Shown: one piece after another, positions 1 through 9,785 of the stretch
Layout: each line of letters starts with the position of its first letter
How positions within the stretch are numbered: position 1 is the stretch's first letter
From: Diaporthe sp. PMI_573
Lineage: Eukaryota; Ascomycota; Sordariomycetes; Diaporthales; Diaporthaceae
Direction of reading: 5' to 3'
DNA length: 64,000 bases
Assembly (NCBI GenBank): GCA_021399435.1
Contig: JAJTUP010000019.1
Location: 62,001-126,000, forward strand
The notes under the pieces: model-generated
Seen by the model: the letters and a program-made list of their open reading frames with translations, nothing else
Told to the model about the DNA's origin: nothing
Database searches by the model: none
Position numbers and translations under genes: made by a program

Positions 1-180
1 CCTGCCCTGCTTGATGAAAGGTTGTCTCTCCATCTACACGTCCCTCGACCTTCACCAAACACCAACACCAGCCTGCCTCAAGTCGTCGAGGTCAACATAC
101 AGTCATATTATTGAACTGCCAGGCCCACCTTTGATCTTTAAGCTCATCCCTCCCCCACAATAAACTCAACCGCTCCCAAG

Positions 181-748
181 ATGGCTCTCGGCTTTGTCGC
201 TATTGCCCACATAGTGGCTGTCCTCTTGTCCATAATAGAACTCGGCCTCACAGCCTACGTCGTCAGCGTCTACGATGGCCACTGGGACAATGGATACGCT
301 TACTACGGGAACTGGTCGCCCGATCGCGTCAACTTTATGCTCTTCAACTCTATCTGGTCCCTGCTCGTTCTCGCCTATATTGGCCTCACACCACTCTACA
401 TGACCAGCATCTTCCACCGCCTCGCTGCCCTGGGCCTCGAGGCCGTCACCATGATCTTCTGGTTCGCCGGCTCCATCGCCCTCGCCGTATTCATCGGCGT
501 GCCCAGGTGCCACGGGAACAGCTTCTGCGGCTCGATACAGGCCGCTGTCGCGTTTGGCTTCTTCTTGTGGTGAGTTTGATCCCAGCCAATAGACAACCTG
601 AATCCACCCCGACCGAGTGCTAATCCATCTCCACAGGGCAATCTTCCTCGGCCTCGTCGTTCTTGATGGCATCGAGGCTATGCGGTCCCGTCGCCACTCA
701 ACGGGTACCGGTCCCCACAGCCACACCAAGCCTTACGCTGGCGCCTGA
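181..748 (+). CDS. MARVEL-domain four-helix membrane protein
   Basis: Small integral membrane protein, about 166 residues, in two exons (181-569 and 637-748). The 67-nt intron opens GTGAGT and ends CCACAG, and splits a Trp codon. Four hydrophobic segments can be seen: about residues 4-27 (starting FVAIAHIVAVLL), 57-75, 80-105 and 118-140. The third and fourth are joined by a short loop with two Cys (PRCHGNSFCG), the usual arrangement of fungal MARVEL-like proteins. The tail is short, polar and rich in His, Ser and Thr. MARVEL proteins sit in plasma membrane or vesicle membranes and organise membrane microdomains; no catalytic role is expected. The ATG follows a CTCCCAAG leader and is the first in frame. 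The specific function is unknown. Confidence 0.8.
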
Positions 749-1665
749 GCGCGGCCTTTAGGCGGCCATGCCGCCGCTCCGTTGGAAAGGGTGTTGAATC
801 TCCCTGGTAATTCTTACTTAACTTAGTATGTGTGCTGTCCGAACGAGTTAATTGGACGGAGAATGGGAGGAATCAACTTTCGGGAGGGAGAAAACTTCAG
901 GCGTTATATCGGTCGCGTAGGGGGTCTCTGACTTCCAGTCACTATTTATACCCAAGAAGATACCACTTTTCTGATTTACGCTGTTACTTTCAATAATGCT
1001 AACGGCTGTCGTTCTCACGATAACATATCCTTCGCGTCTTTGGCGTCCTCAACAAAATTGCAATGCTACTTGTGAAACCCATAGAATGCCAGCGTGTGTG
1101 GTCAAATTTTAGGTGTAAAGAAGCTTGCTGGTAAAAGATCTACCAGCCAATTGTGTTTCTGAGGATAGAGGCTCCGACGATCTGCTTCTATTTTCATTCT
1201 GCAATTTTACCTCCTGACATGGGCGACTCAGGTCGTCAATTAACTTTGATGCGCAGCGTGCGACTCCCCTGTAAGGCAAACATCCGACGAACCACCGCTG
1301 GACTTGGCACCGGCTTGGCTTGCCCGACGGACTGGGTCCGTTTGCCGGCTCGCACCCAAATAGCATCCACCGACGCCCACACGTGCCTCGCTAGTTATCG
1401 GTGGACCCGGGATCTTGACTTGGCTATCGACATGAAAAGAGGCGGGGGGACGGGGGGACGGGGGTCAAAGCAGGTATATAAGCCACGAGTGAGAGGGAGA
1501 TGGTCAAGGGAAACTAATTGATCTATCTTCAGGATCACTCCAGGAGATCAGCGCCCCTGAACATTGGGTCGATCGAGGTACTCTTTCTGGAAGCCCGTAT
1601 CCCAGGCGCTTCTTCCAGAGCAGTTGGAATACCCTCGGTAATAGCTCTGCTGCCCAGCCGACACG
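749..1665. other. intergenic, promoter side of the GDPD gene
   Basis: About 0.9 kb with no supportable gene. It holds the 3' flank of the MARVEL gene and the promoter and leader of the glycerophosphodiesterase gene. A G-rich stretch at about 1440-1465 lies just upstream of a TATA-like element. The open frames here are short and lack family similarity. Confidence 0.6.
1475..1481 (+). promoter_or_regulatory. TATA-like element
   Basis: TATATAA preceded by a G-rich tract, 185 nt upstream of the ATG at 1666. Position and strand fit a core promoter for the secreted glycerophosphodiesterase with a leader of roughly 150 nt. The transcription start is inferred. Confidence 0.4.
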
Positions 1666-2964
1666 ATGACGCTCGGAAAGCTGGCCGTCGCCGGTCTCCT
1701 GACCTCAATTGGCCTGGCAACCCCCATCGTACCTCACTCGCGGACGGACCAGGACCACAGCACACAGCAGCAGCTGATCAAGCAAGTCCAACTGGGCCCG
1801 CGGCCGTACTTTCTCGTCAACGATATGGACCCGGGCCCGCTCAAGGACGAGCTCGAGGCCTGCTCGGAGATGGAGATGCTGCCCTCCCGCTTCTCCATCG
1901 GCCACCGCGGCGGCGGGACGCTGCTGATCCCGGAGGAGACACGCGAGTCCGAGCTCGCTGGTTTGCGGATGGGCTCCGGGGTGCTCGAGTGCGACGTCAC
2001 CTTCACGTCGGACCGCCAGCTCGTCTGCCGCCATGACCAGTGCGACCTGCACTCGACCACCAACATAGTCGACATCCCCGAGCTCAACGCTAAGTGCACG
2101 CAGCCGTTCTCCCCGGCCGACCCGGCCACCGGCACGCCCGCCAGCGCAAAGTGCTGTACGAGCGACATCACCCTCGACGAGTTCAAGACGCTCTGCGGGA
2201 AAATGGACGGCTTCAACGCCACCGCCGAGACGCCCGCGGACTTCCTGCACGGCACGCCCAGCTGGCGCACCGACCTGTACGCAACCTGCGGCACGGTCCT
2301 GACTCACCGTGAGTTCATCTCGCTGGTCGACAACTTCGGCGGTCCCGAGGTGCAGTTCACGCCCGAGCTCAAGACCCCCCAGGTCCCCATGCCGTTCGGG
2401 GGCAACGGGTCTAAGTACACGCAGCAGGTGTTTGCGCAGCAGATGGTCGACGAGTACGTCGGCGCCGGGGTCGACCTGAAGAGACTCTGGCCGCAGAGCT
2501 TCCTGTACGACGACATCCTGTACTGGATCGAGGCCGTGCCCGAGATCGCGGCCCAGGTCATGTTCCTGACCGAGACCGAGGGCGACATCGCAAACCTGTC
2601 CGACTACGCCGCCGCGGGCGTCAAGATCATGGCCCCGCCGCTGCCGTTTTTGGTTGCCGTCGGCGAGGACGGCAAGTCCATCGTCCCGTCCGAGTACGCA
2701 GCCGAGGCCAAGAGGCTCGGGCTGAAGCTCGTCACTTGGTCGTTCGACCGATCTGGCCCGCTGAGTCAGGTGAAAGAAGACGATGATTACTATTTCACCT
2801 CGATCGCGAATGTGACCAGTAATGACGGGGATGTCTACAACCTGCTGGACGTCCTGGCCAGGGAAGTTGGGGTTTTGGCTGTCTTTTCTGACTGGTCTGC
2901 AACGGCCACATATTATGCAAACTGTTTCGGCCTGTTCCCAACATATTCCGATTGGGTAGACTAG
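1666..2964 (+). CDS. secreted glycerophosphodiester phosphodiesterase
   Basis: Intronless, 432 residues. Members of this family hydrolyse glycerophosphodiesters to an alcohol and glycerol 3-phosphate; a secreted form would scavenge phosphate or lipid headgroups outside the cell. A signal peptide is visible (MTLGKLAVAGLLTSIGLATP). GDPD signatures follow in order: H80-R81-G82 with the GGG loop, PEET at 89-92, E108 and D110 in LECDVTFTSD, and H123-D124. These match the two catalytic His and the metal-binding Glu/Asp of the TIM-barrel family. Several Cys (for example 109, 122, 126) fit an extracellular protein. The C-terminal part carries the expected late barrel strands, such as MAPPLPFLV and LVTWSFDRSG. 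Start chosen because it is the first ATG that gives a clean signal peptide. The gene is convergent with the rvt gene. Confidence 0.88.
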   Translation: MTLGKLAVAGLLTSIGLATPIVPHSRTDQDHSTQQQLIKQVQLGPRPYFLVNDMDPGPLKDELEACSEMEMLPSRFSIGHRGGGTLLIPEETRESELAGLRMGSGVLECDVTFTSDRQLVCRHDQCDLHSTTNIVDIPELNAKCTQPFSPADPATGTPASAKCCTSDITLDEFKTLCGKMDGFNATAETPADFLHGTPSWRTDLYATCGTVLTHREFISLVDNFGGPEVQFTPELKTPQVPMPFGGNGSKYTQQVFAQQMVDEYVGAGVDLKRLWPQSFLYDDILYWIEAVPEIAAQVMFLTETEGDIANLSDYAAAGVKIMAPPLPFLVAVGEDGKSIVPSEYAAEAKRLGLKLVTWSFDRSGPLSQVKEDDDYYFTSIANVTSNDGDVYNLLDVLAREVGVLAVFSDWSATATYYANCFGLFPTYSDWVD

Positions 2965-3475
2965 ATCATCAAGTACTATACACTACAGCGTTATTGACAT
3001 AAGAGGTCATGCACTCATATAGGCGGATAAAATTCATGCTATGCTGTAACCAGGTTCTACTTGGGTATTCCAATTCTGCTGCTTCTGGTTTAGTTCAAGC
3101 TGAGTCGCTGGTCGCAATCAATTGATTGGGCACAGTCACAGATGGGCTTGAACTCCAATGCCCTGAGGTTACATACCTGGTTAGGATTGATATTAAACAT
3201 TTGACCAGATTACGTGAGGCAATCAACCAGTCTGTGGTTCTCATGACTGACAGTACACAGTACCAATCATCCGTAAATATCTGGATCAACAGCCTTTAAT
3301 TCAGGGAGCAGCTTCATTCAAAGCACTTTTTATACCGTGCCCATGCGCACACTACGTCTTCACTCACTGTTGACATGACAAATGCAAAAGGAAAAGACGA
3401 TCCTCTTGTTCACCAGCCTCAGATAGTAATTTATGGACAGGCTATGCGTGAACTCCTAGCTAATCAATCAACCAA
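2965..3475. other. intergenic between convergent genes
   Basis: About 0.5 kb of moderately AT-rich sequence between the stop codons of the GDPD gene and the rvt gene. It should contain both 3' ends. I see no gene, no terminal repeats and no poly(A)-like tract that would mark a retroelement end next to rvt. Confidence 0.6.
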
Positions 3476-6385
3476 CTAACCGTGCCATGTCACCCGCTTT
3501 TCTCTTAGAAGCCCAACCATCCCCATAGGCAACAGGCCCGGATCAACAATACTCAACCCGCCGAACCGCTCTATGATCTCCGGTCCGTACATGGCCGTGA
3601 TCCAGCGCCACGACGCGTCCATGGAGTGCCACCCAGGCTGGATGGCCTGCCCGCCCGCAGGGACCTCCCCGAGCGCCGTCCCGAGCTCGGGAACCTGGTC
3701 GATACTCTCCTCGGTCGGCTGTGCCATGAGTTGCTGGAACACCCAGAGAAGGTCTGTCGGCGTGTACTCGTCCGGAATGACACCCAGGTCCTCGCGGTGG
3801 CTCACGAACTCGGCGGCGTCGAAGAAGTTGTCGCGATCTTGCTGCAGCTCCGGCTGCCACGGCCCCTGTGCGCCATTTCGGCGCCGGTGGACGTTGCCGC
3901 GGTCGAATTGGTGCTTGAAGCGGTTGTAGGCCTCCTTCTCCGTCTCTAACATGTCTTCGAAGAGTTTGTCTTGCGACTCGAGGACCGAGTCCCGAATCTG
4001 GAGCAGGGGTATGAAGGGTGACTGGAGGTCAAGCCCGCCCAACGCCACCGGGAAATAGAAGTAGCCGTCGGGTACGTCCGCGATGCCGAAGCGTTTCTGG
4101 ATCGTCTTTCTCAGGTGGTCGATGATGGAGGACGCGCCCATCCCGCCCGCTCCGGCGCCAGAGGAGAATATCTGCTGCTGGATGCGCTTGTGCGTCGCGA
4201 GCATGTCATCAACATGCTGTCGGCCAAAGCAGTTTGCGGAGCGGCCAAAGTTTGAAGAGAAGAACTTGGCTGCGAATGCATTCCAGGTCTGGATAAAGCT
4301 GAAGATGCTGCTCTTATCGTTGAGCTGCTTCCTTAGCTCTTCAATGTGCGCGTCGACCATCCTGTGGTCGATTTCGAATCGCCCCGTCTGAGGCGAAAGA
4401 AAAAGAAAGCCCCATCGAATGTCTCCTTCAGGTAGAGTCTGATCGATGCTAAGCTGGGAATCCTTCTCCTTCGAAACGCGGACGGTGCCAGTCTTCCTGT
4501 CATTGATAGAGGTGCCCGTCGCGTCCGCAAAGTTTTCAACGGCCTTCCATCCGGCGACAGCTGTATTGTGATCGGGGGACCAGAACCACAAGTCATCACC
4601 GTAACGCCACAAGAGCTGCCCAGAGGCCGCCTGGTTCACCGCCAAGTCTAGGCAGAACAAAACGGTCTCTCCCAAGACGTCACTGAGCGCGTGTGAGGTG
4701 GGAACACCACGACGCCGAACCTTGGACGAGGCCTGATCCTCGTCCATGAACCGAAGTGGAGCCTGAAGATACTGTTCGAAGAATCCAAGCCAGTGCTGCG
4801 AGACCCCAAGGAAACGCAGGACAGTGCAGATCGTCTCATGCGGTAGAAGCGACTCCCAGTCCTCAAAGACAGCATGGAATGCAGTAAGCTCACCGTGTAG
4901 CCTCGTGCTGATAGCGACCTCGGTGGAAACGAGGTGAACGATCTGCTGCTTCAGCTGCATGAGTGTTTTCCTGGGCCCAGAGGAGTTGCCTTCGTCGTCG
5001 TCATCTACATCGGATTGTGGTGTGTCATAGACCGGGGAACTCGGGGAATAGCCACATGCCTGAGGTGAAAGGACGTCTGTTTTAGAAGCCCGCATTCTGA
5101 GGGCTCCCCCAGTACCAAGACTCCTTGCGAGCTTCCTCTTCTTCGGAGCCAAAAATGATTCGAATTCGGCTTCCACCTCTCCGTCTGCCATTTCCGTAAC
5201 CTCGTCCACGCGTTTCAGTAATTTTGCCACGAAGTAATCACTGCTGTGGATCTTTTGGCGCTCCTTCTGAACGCTGCGACGGCGGGGCACCCGACCAAGA
5301 TAATACTCGAGACGTTTCTTCTCCAGCTCTGGTATATCTTTGTACAGCGAGGTCCAGGCGCCGTCTGCCTTTCTGAACGAAACAAACGCTTCTCTGAAGA
5401 AGACAGACCACTTAACGCCGATGTATTGAAGAAAGATACTCTGGAGGAGGTCTTCGTGCATGTGGACGGAGAATATTCCGCTGATCTTGCGGCGCTGCTC
5501 AACGGGAACACCGTCGGGCCCCCATTTCCAGGATTCGAGGGCCGCAAGGCGCAGGTTGAGGACATCGGAGATCTCGGACAAGATGACAGGATTGCCCAGG
5601 AAGTCCTTGAGGACCTCCCGTTTCTCGTTGGTCAACAAGTCGGAAGCCATTAGGCCTCGGATGGTCCACCCTAGACTGTAGCGGTCCAGCTGGTCAGGGC
5701 GAGAAATCTCAACCTCGAAGGCTTGGACTGCTTCTCGCAGGTTGTGGACAGCCTGCAACCTTTTCTTGCGCTCTTCGCCCTGAACCGAAGTGGAAAGACC
5801 GAAGACGGTCTCGAGATATTTATTGAGTAAGCCGACGTTGACATGCGCCGGCTCGAAAGCCTTGCTTTCCCACTCCTGTTTGGACTTGAGCCGCGCCGAG
5901 CTGCCCACGTCCTCAAATGCGTCGCCCATCTCGGTGTCCTCATTCTTATCGGCCGTGCCCCTTTGGTCACCCGAGAGCCACTCGGTCACCAGCTGCCCGT
6001 AGAGAGAAGCATACTGGTACTTGAGCGACTGGACCTCAAGGTGGCGAAGCAGATCCTTCTCCCAGTCTCTGAGAGTCTTGGTGGATACTGAGGGATCCTG
6101 GCGAGCCTGTGCTATGAAGCGGTCAAGGTTCTTGAGCTGCACCTCGAGGCGCGGTTGCCTCGTCAGACCCGTGGTAATCTTGCCATCCTTGTCCAGCTTG
6201 ATGCCGAACGACTTCTTGACGCCCTTACTTAGAAGGACCAGTCGCTCGATGGGGTCTGACTGAGATTCTGTTGATGAGAGCGTGGAGGCCTTGTCCGCTT
6301 CGAAGGCGGCACGCTTCTTGGAGAGCTCGTCGAGCTTTGTGTCCGTGATCTGCTGCAGGGTCTCGGAGAAGACGCTGCCGCTCAT
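3476..6385 (-). CDS. rvt: reverse-transcriptase-related cellular gene (rvt family)
   Basis: Intronless, 969 residues. The centre carries RT-fold motifs in the right order: a possible motif A around E508-D509-W510 followed by LLPHET; motif B at about 558-568 (RRRGVPTSHALSD); motif C at 594-598 (RYGDD, then LWFW); motif D-like GTSINDRKTG at about 624-633; motif E-like RWGFLFLSP near 657-665. Long extensions flank it: a charged N-terminus likely to form coiled coil, conserved WKWGPDG and YYLGRVP blocks, an acidic insertion near 430-470, and a conserved C-terminal block. There is no integrase, endonuclease, RNase H or gag, and no LTR or target duplication. This is the architecture of rvt genes, single-copy domesticated RT-like genes of fungi and other eukaryotes. 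The Neurospora protein is reported as multimeric and prefers NTPs with Mn2+. Cellular role unknown. PKKRKL at 414-419 resembles a nuclear localisation signal. Confidence 0.88.
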   Translation of the reverse strand: MSGSVFSETLQQITDTKLDELSKKRAAFEADKASTLSSTESQSDPIERLVLLSKGVKKSFGIKLDKDGKITTGLTRQPRLEVQLKNLDRFIAQARQDPSVSTKTLRDWEKDLLRHLEVQSLKYQYASLYGQLVTEWLSGDQRGTADKNEDTEMGDAFEDVGSSARLKSKQEWESKAFEPAHVNVGLLNKYLETVFGLSTSVQGEERKKRLQAVHNLREAVQAFEVEISRPDQLDRYSLGWTIRGLMASDLLTNEKREVLKDFLGNPVILSEISDVLNLRLAALESWKWGPDGVPVEQRRKISGIFSVHMHEDLLQSIFLQYIGVKWSVFFREAFVSFRKADGAWTSLYKDIPELEKKRLEYYLGRVPRRRSVQKERQKIHSSDYFVAKLLKRVDEVTEMADGEVEAEFESFLAPKKRKLARSLGTGGALRMRASKTDVLSPQACGYSPSSPVYDTPQSDVDDDDEGNSSGPRKTLMQLKQQIVHLVSTEVAISTRLHGELTAFHAVFEDWESLLPHETICTVLRFLGVSQHWLGFFEQYLQAPLRFMDEDQASSKVRRRGVPTSHALSDVLGETVLFCLDLAVNQAASGQLLWRYGDDLWFWSPDHNTAVAGWKAVENFADATGTSINDRKTGTVRVSKEKDSQLSIDQTLPEGDIRWGFLFLSPQTGRFEIDHRMVDAHIEELRKQLNDKSSIFSFIQTWNAFAAKFFSSNFGRSANCFGRQHVDDMLATHKRIQQQIFSSGAGAGGMGASSIIDHLRKTIQKRFGIADVPDGYFYFPVALGGLDLQSPFIPLLQIRDSVLESQDKLFEDMLETEKEAYNRFKHQFDRGNVHRRRNGAQGPWQPELQQDRDNFFDAAEFVSHREDLGVIPDEYTPTDLLWVFQQLMAQPTEESIDQVPELGTALGEVPAGGQAIQPGWHSMDASWRWITAMYGPEIIERFGGLSIVDPGLLPMGMVGLLREKRVTWHG

Positions 6386-6815
6386 GATGCCTGAGTATGA
6401 CTGTTTTGGTAGATGAGGCTGGGTTGGTAAAGCGATTTTGTTTCTTTGGGTAGATGAAAGGATTGGGATAATTTATGTTTTCAAGACAATGACGGGAGCT
6501 GGAGCGGCCTCCAATTTATACATCTATATCAAGCTTGGCACTTACCCACCTCAGGGGTACTTTTGTCAGCGTCCAATGAGAGAGCACAGAAGACGAACAG
6601 GCAGCGACCTGGGGCAGGACCAGTGACTCAATCAGCCTCAACTAACCTCTTCGGTCAGATCCGAGATGCACATTGACATTTGGTATCGTACGTGACGGAA
6701 TGAGTTCTTTTTTTGGGGGATTCCCGCCTCGATAGCCCAATTTTACCCCGCCTTGAAGGAGCTCCTAGACATGATGTGGCGTTTCTGGCCACTGTCAAGA
6801 TGAGCTCAAATGTTC
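6386..6815. other. rvt promoter and permease 3' flank
   Basis: About 430 bp between the start of rvt and the stop of the downstream-oriented permease, both on the minus strand. It should hold the rvt promoter and leader. It contains one TGACTCA at 6624-6630. No gene is visible. Confidence 0.55.
6624..6630. promoter_or_regulatory. possible Gcn4/CPC1-type bZIP site upstream of rvt
   Basis: TGACTCA, the core recognised by Gcn4/CPC1/AP-1 proteins, 239 bp upstream of the rvt start codon. Such a heptamer is expected by chance several times in 64 kb, so position is the only support. It is noted because Neurospora rvt has been reported to respond to amino-acid or translation stress. Confidence 0.25.
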
Positions 6816-8846
6816 TTAGTATTTATACATCCGAACATCATCGCGTCCTCCAGACTCTCTGAACAGTTTTCGGTTCTGCAAGCCATAATATACCCTCAGA
6901 AGCACACATCCGGCAGCAACAAAGAGGAGTAAACCGGCATTCACCCAATGTCCAGTAGGGTATCCCTTCTTTGCCTCATCAGCCTTATAAATCCACACGC
7001 CCGCGATCTGTCCAGGCGCTCCCCCAAGGCCGATATTAAGAGCAATCGCAAGGCCCACGGAGGCTGTGCTAAAGATGTTCGACGACAGCCACCCCAAGAG
7101 TGGAGGTATGCAAGCGAATGCTCCCGCAGCCGCGACTATCAAACATCCGTAGCGCTGAGAGTACGCATCCGCTGGTAAGGCCGCCGAGGCTATGAAGCCG
7201 CAGGCGCCAACTGTTGCACTTACGGCCGAATGGAGACCTCTCGAGTTGAAGCGATCGGCAGACCACGACACCAATATCTGGACCACATATGCGACAGCAT
7301 AGGGCGGAACGCTCATTAGTTGCGCTTGGAGATCCTTGTAGCCAAGGCCAGCAGTGATGGAGGGCGTGAACAGAGACAAGCTGGAGAACGGCGTCGAGAT
7401 CCCGAAGTAGACAGCATAGTGGCCCCAGAGCCTCCAGTCGAGGAGCGTAGCTTTCGTATCGTGCCTAAGCATGACGTTAGCCTTGCTACGGATCATGAAG
7501 TGTTGCATTCTGGAACATTCCAAAACATAAAATACGGGGTTCCGTGACAGGAGAAGAGTGATGCTTACCACCAGTCTGACTGGTGCAGTCCCTTGCTGCC
7601 CTCGACATGGAGTCGACGGAGGGCAAGTGCTCTCTCGTCGGCAGAGAGCCAACTGACGGTCTCGGGGAAATCTGGCAGGAGGAAAAGCACGAAGAATGCG
7701 GACAAGCAAGATGGAGCCCCTTCGATGATGAAGAGCCACCGCCAAGCAGAAATATCATGGACCTGGTTCATGTGACCTACTCCATATGCGATGGCTCCGC
7801 CGAAAGCTCCCGCGAGAGTTGCGCTGGCAAGGATAAAGGCGACACGTACTGCAGCATTCAGAGTCAGCTATCAAAGGACCAAGGGAATAGTTTTATATAA
7901 ATTAGGGTAGAAAATGGCCACAATTTGGTCATTGCCTGTTTCAGAGCCAGCACGGTGACAAGTTCTATGAAGCATATGCCATAGAGGGAGGTGTTTCTTC
8001 TGGAAGGGGTTACGATTGTATCCAGAAGCTGCTTACTGCTTCGCTCATCCGTCTTGTACCAGAAAGTGAGATAGTACACAAGACCCGGCTATAATGTGTT
8101 AATCATTTGACAGAAGGGACAGCGTGAAGGTCCCAAAGGAACACTCCAAAGAATGGTTTATGGCACCGCAAAAGGGAAAGTCATCACATACGAATAGACC
8201 GGCTTCGAAGACGCCGAGGAGGAAGCGGACGCCGGTCACAGTAGCGTAGTTGTGAGCTCCAGCCAGGCCAGTGGAGCAGGCGCCCCAGCCAAACATGAGA
8301 ATAGCGATCCAACGCGACGGGCGGAGCTTCTTGAGCAGGACTGGACCAGGCATGTCAGCGTCTCAAACAGGGCTCTGCCATAGACCGAGTGGTCTCCGAG
8401 GGATAACTGGTAATACGAACTATTTGATGGCACCTCGAACAGCCCGTATGCCACCAGGAAAATCATCAGCGCGATCGTGTACTGGTAATTGGTCATACCA
8501 GTCTCAGACATGAGATCGTGTTGGGTCGAGTGGTTGAGAATCTTGGCATTGCCGATGTTGGATCTATCCAGGTAGCACAGGAAGTAGATAGCGGCAGAGA
8601 GCGGTACAATGCGCTTGTCCTGCTTCCACAGCAGAGCCTTCTCCGCCTCGGGCGAGATGGGCGTCTCGTCTGTTGCATAAGCCTATGCAAGAGATAGTCG
8701 GGTCAGTTGGTCAGGGACAGTCAGATCCAGGGTAAGTGAGGACTGGGTATGCCACCAACCTCTTTGCCTCCGTACTCTACATCTTCAACGACGTCCATAT
8801 GGCCACCGGGTTGAGCCTCGGCGGCCTTTGCCTGCGATGCGTCCAT
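6816..8846 (-). CDS. Dal5-type anion:cation symporter, MFS (allantoate permease family)
   Basis: Predicted plasma-membrane transporter of 492 residues in six exons: 8846-8760, 8682-8421, 8340-8192, 8088-8037, 7848-7569 and 7464-6816. All introns are GT-AG and the lengths sum to 493 codons. Hallmarks of the Dal5/ACS family are clear: YFLCYLDRSNIGNAKI in the first helix, GLFEVPSNILLKKLRPSRW leading into a motif-A-like loop, GVRFLLGVFEAGLFPG, and SWRW-type WRWLFIIEG after helix 6. Twelve helices are expected, split by a loop rich in Glu and Arg. Family members import allantoate, ureidosuccinate, nicotinate, pantothenate, biotin-like acids or sugar acids; the substrate cannot be told from sequence. 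The start ATG (MDASQAK) has a cytosolic acidic tail with no signal peptide, as usual. Substrate-blind call. Confidence 0.88.
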
Positions 8847-9785
8847 GGTTACAGTTTATGTCACAGGTGGAGATGCGCGAGTATGAAGCCTTAAAACTGT
8901 ATGTGTTGAGGAGCCGAGAACTTGCCAACCAGCGTGCGCCGTAGGTGTGAGAGGATGTCGTAGTATTTCGGCGCAAATCTAGCTGCCGAAGAAATAAACG
9001 ACCGGCAGTCTGTTCGGTCGCCGTTGTCGTAGGAATACTGGAGAAGGTATGGACCCATCCGGGGTAACATCCAATAGATTCGGCCGGCGCGCACTCGCCT
9101 TGGAGGTTGGGACCCCATCTATTACCAGATTTGGTGGGATCACCTGCGGAAAAGGGTGCAGTTCGCTGACATTTCCCCCGCGTGCTACTCCCCCGCTGCG
9201 CGACGAGGGGCTCCCGAGGTCCGCATGCGGAGCTAGCTACTGAGTAGTGTACTAGGTTTGGAGGGAATCCGGGGCCCCGGATTAATAGCGGTGAAAATAA
9301 TGGGGAAGAGAGATCTGGTATATGCACTCGTATCTTGTTGCCTTTCTCGCACTCGGCCAAATAAGAGCCTGCAACGAACGGGGCTGGCTTGTTCGTGGCC
9401 CGAGGAGTGCATCAGACCGAAATGCTGTCGAGATAAGGTTCCAGCCGGGAAATGCTTAGCTAGCAGCGACTTACACGCACTGGCGTCTTGGGCCGCCCAC
9501 CTATTCCCCACCAGCCAAGGGGGGATAGCTCTGCGAGTCTGTTGCCATATCATCTCACCTGTACTGATCACCCTTAGATCAGCTGTATTAAAATTTATTT
9601 ACAATCTAACTGTATCCTTTTTACATCCTTGATTCGGCCGATATGTGCTTTCCATGGCCGTCATGCCCCAGGTTCATATTGGCTTGGGTTGTTTTTAACT
9701 AATGCAAATGCTCGCTCAAGAGCACAGATGCTAACAAACGCCGTAAATGCACGTCATCCGAGATGAGTCCGGCGCAAGTTCCATA
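8847..9785. other. intergenic between two minus-strand transporters
   Basis: About 0.94 kb holding the promoter of the Dal5-type permease and the 3' flank of the DHA2 transporter. Open frames here lack any recognisable domain. I see no repeat or RNA gene. Confidence 0.55.

Noticed and set aside
3476..6385. The RT-like gene as a retrotransposon or telomerase
   Set aside because: No LTR, nuclease, RNase H, gag, poly(A) tail or target duplication flanks it, and there is no telomerase RNA-binding (TEN/TRBD) region. The flanking domains match the rvt family.
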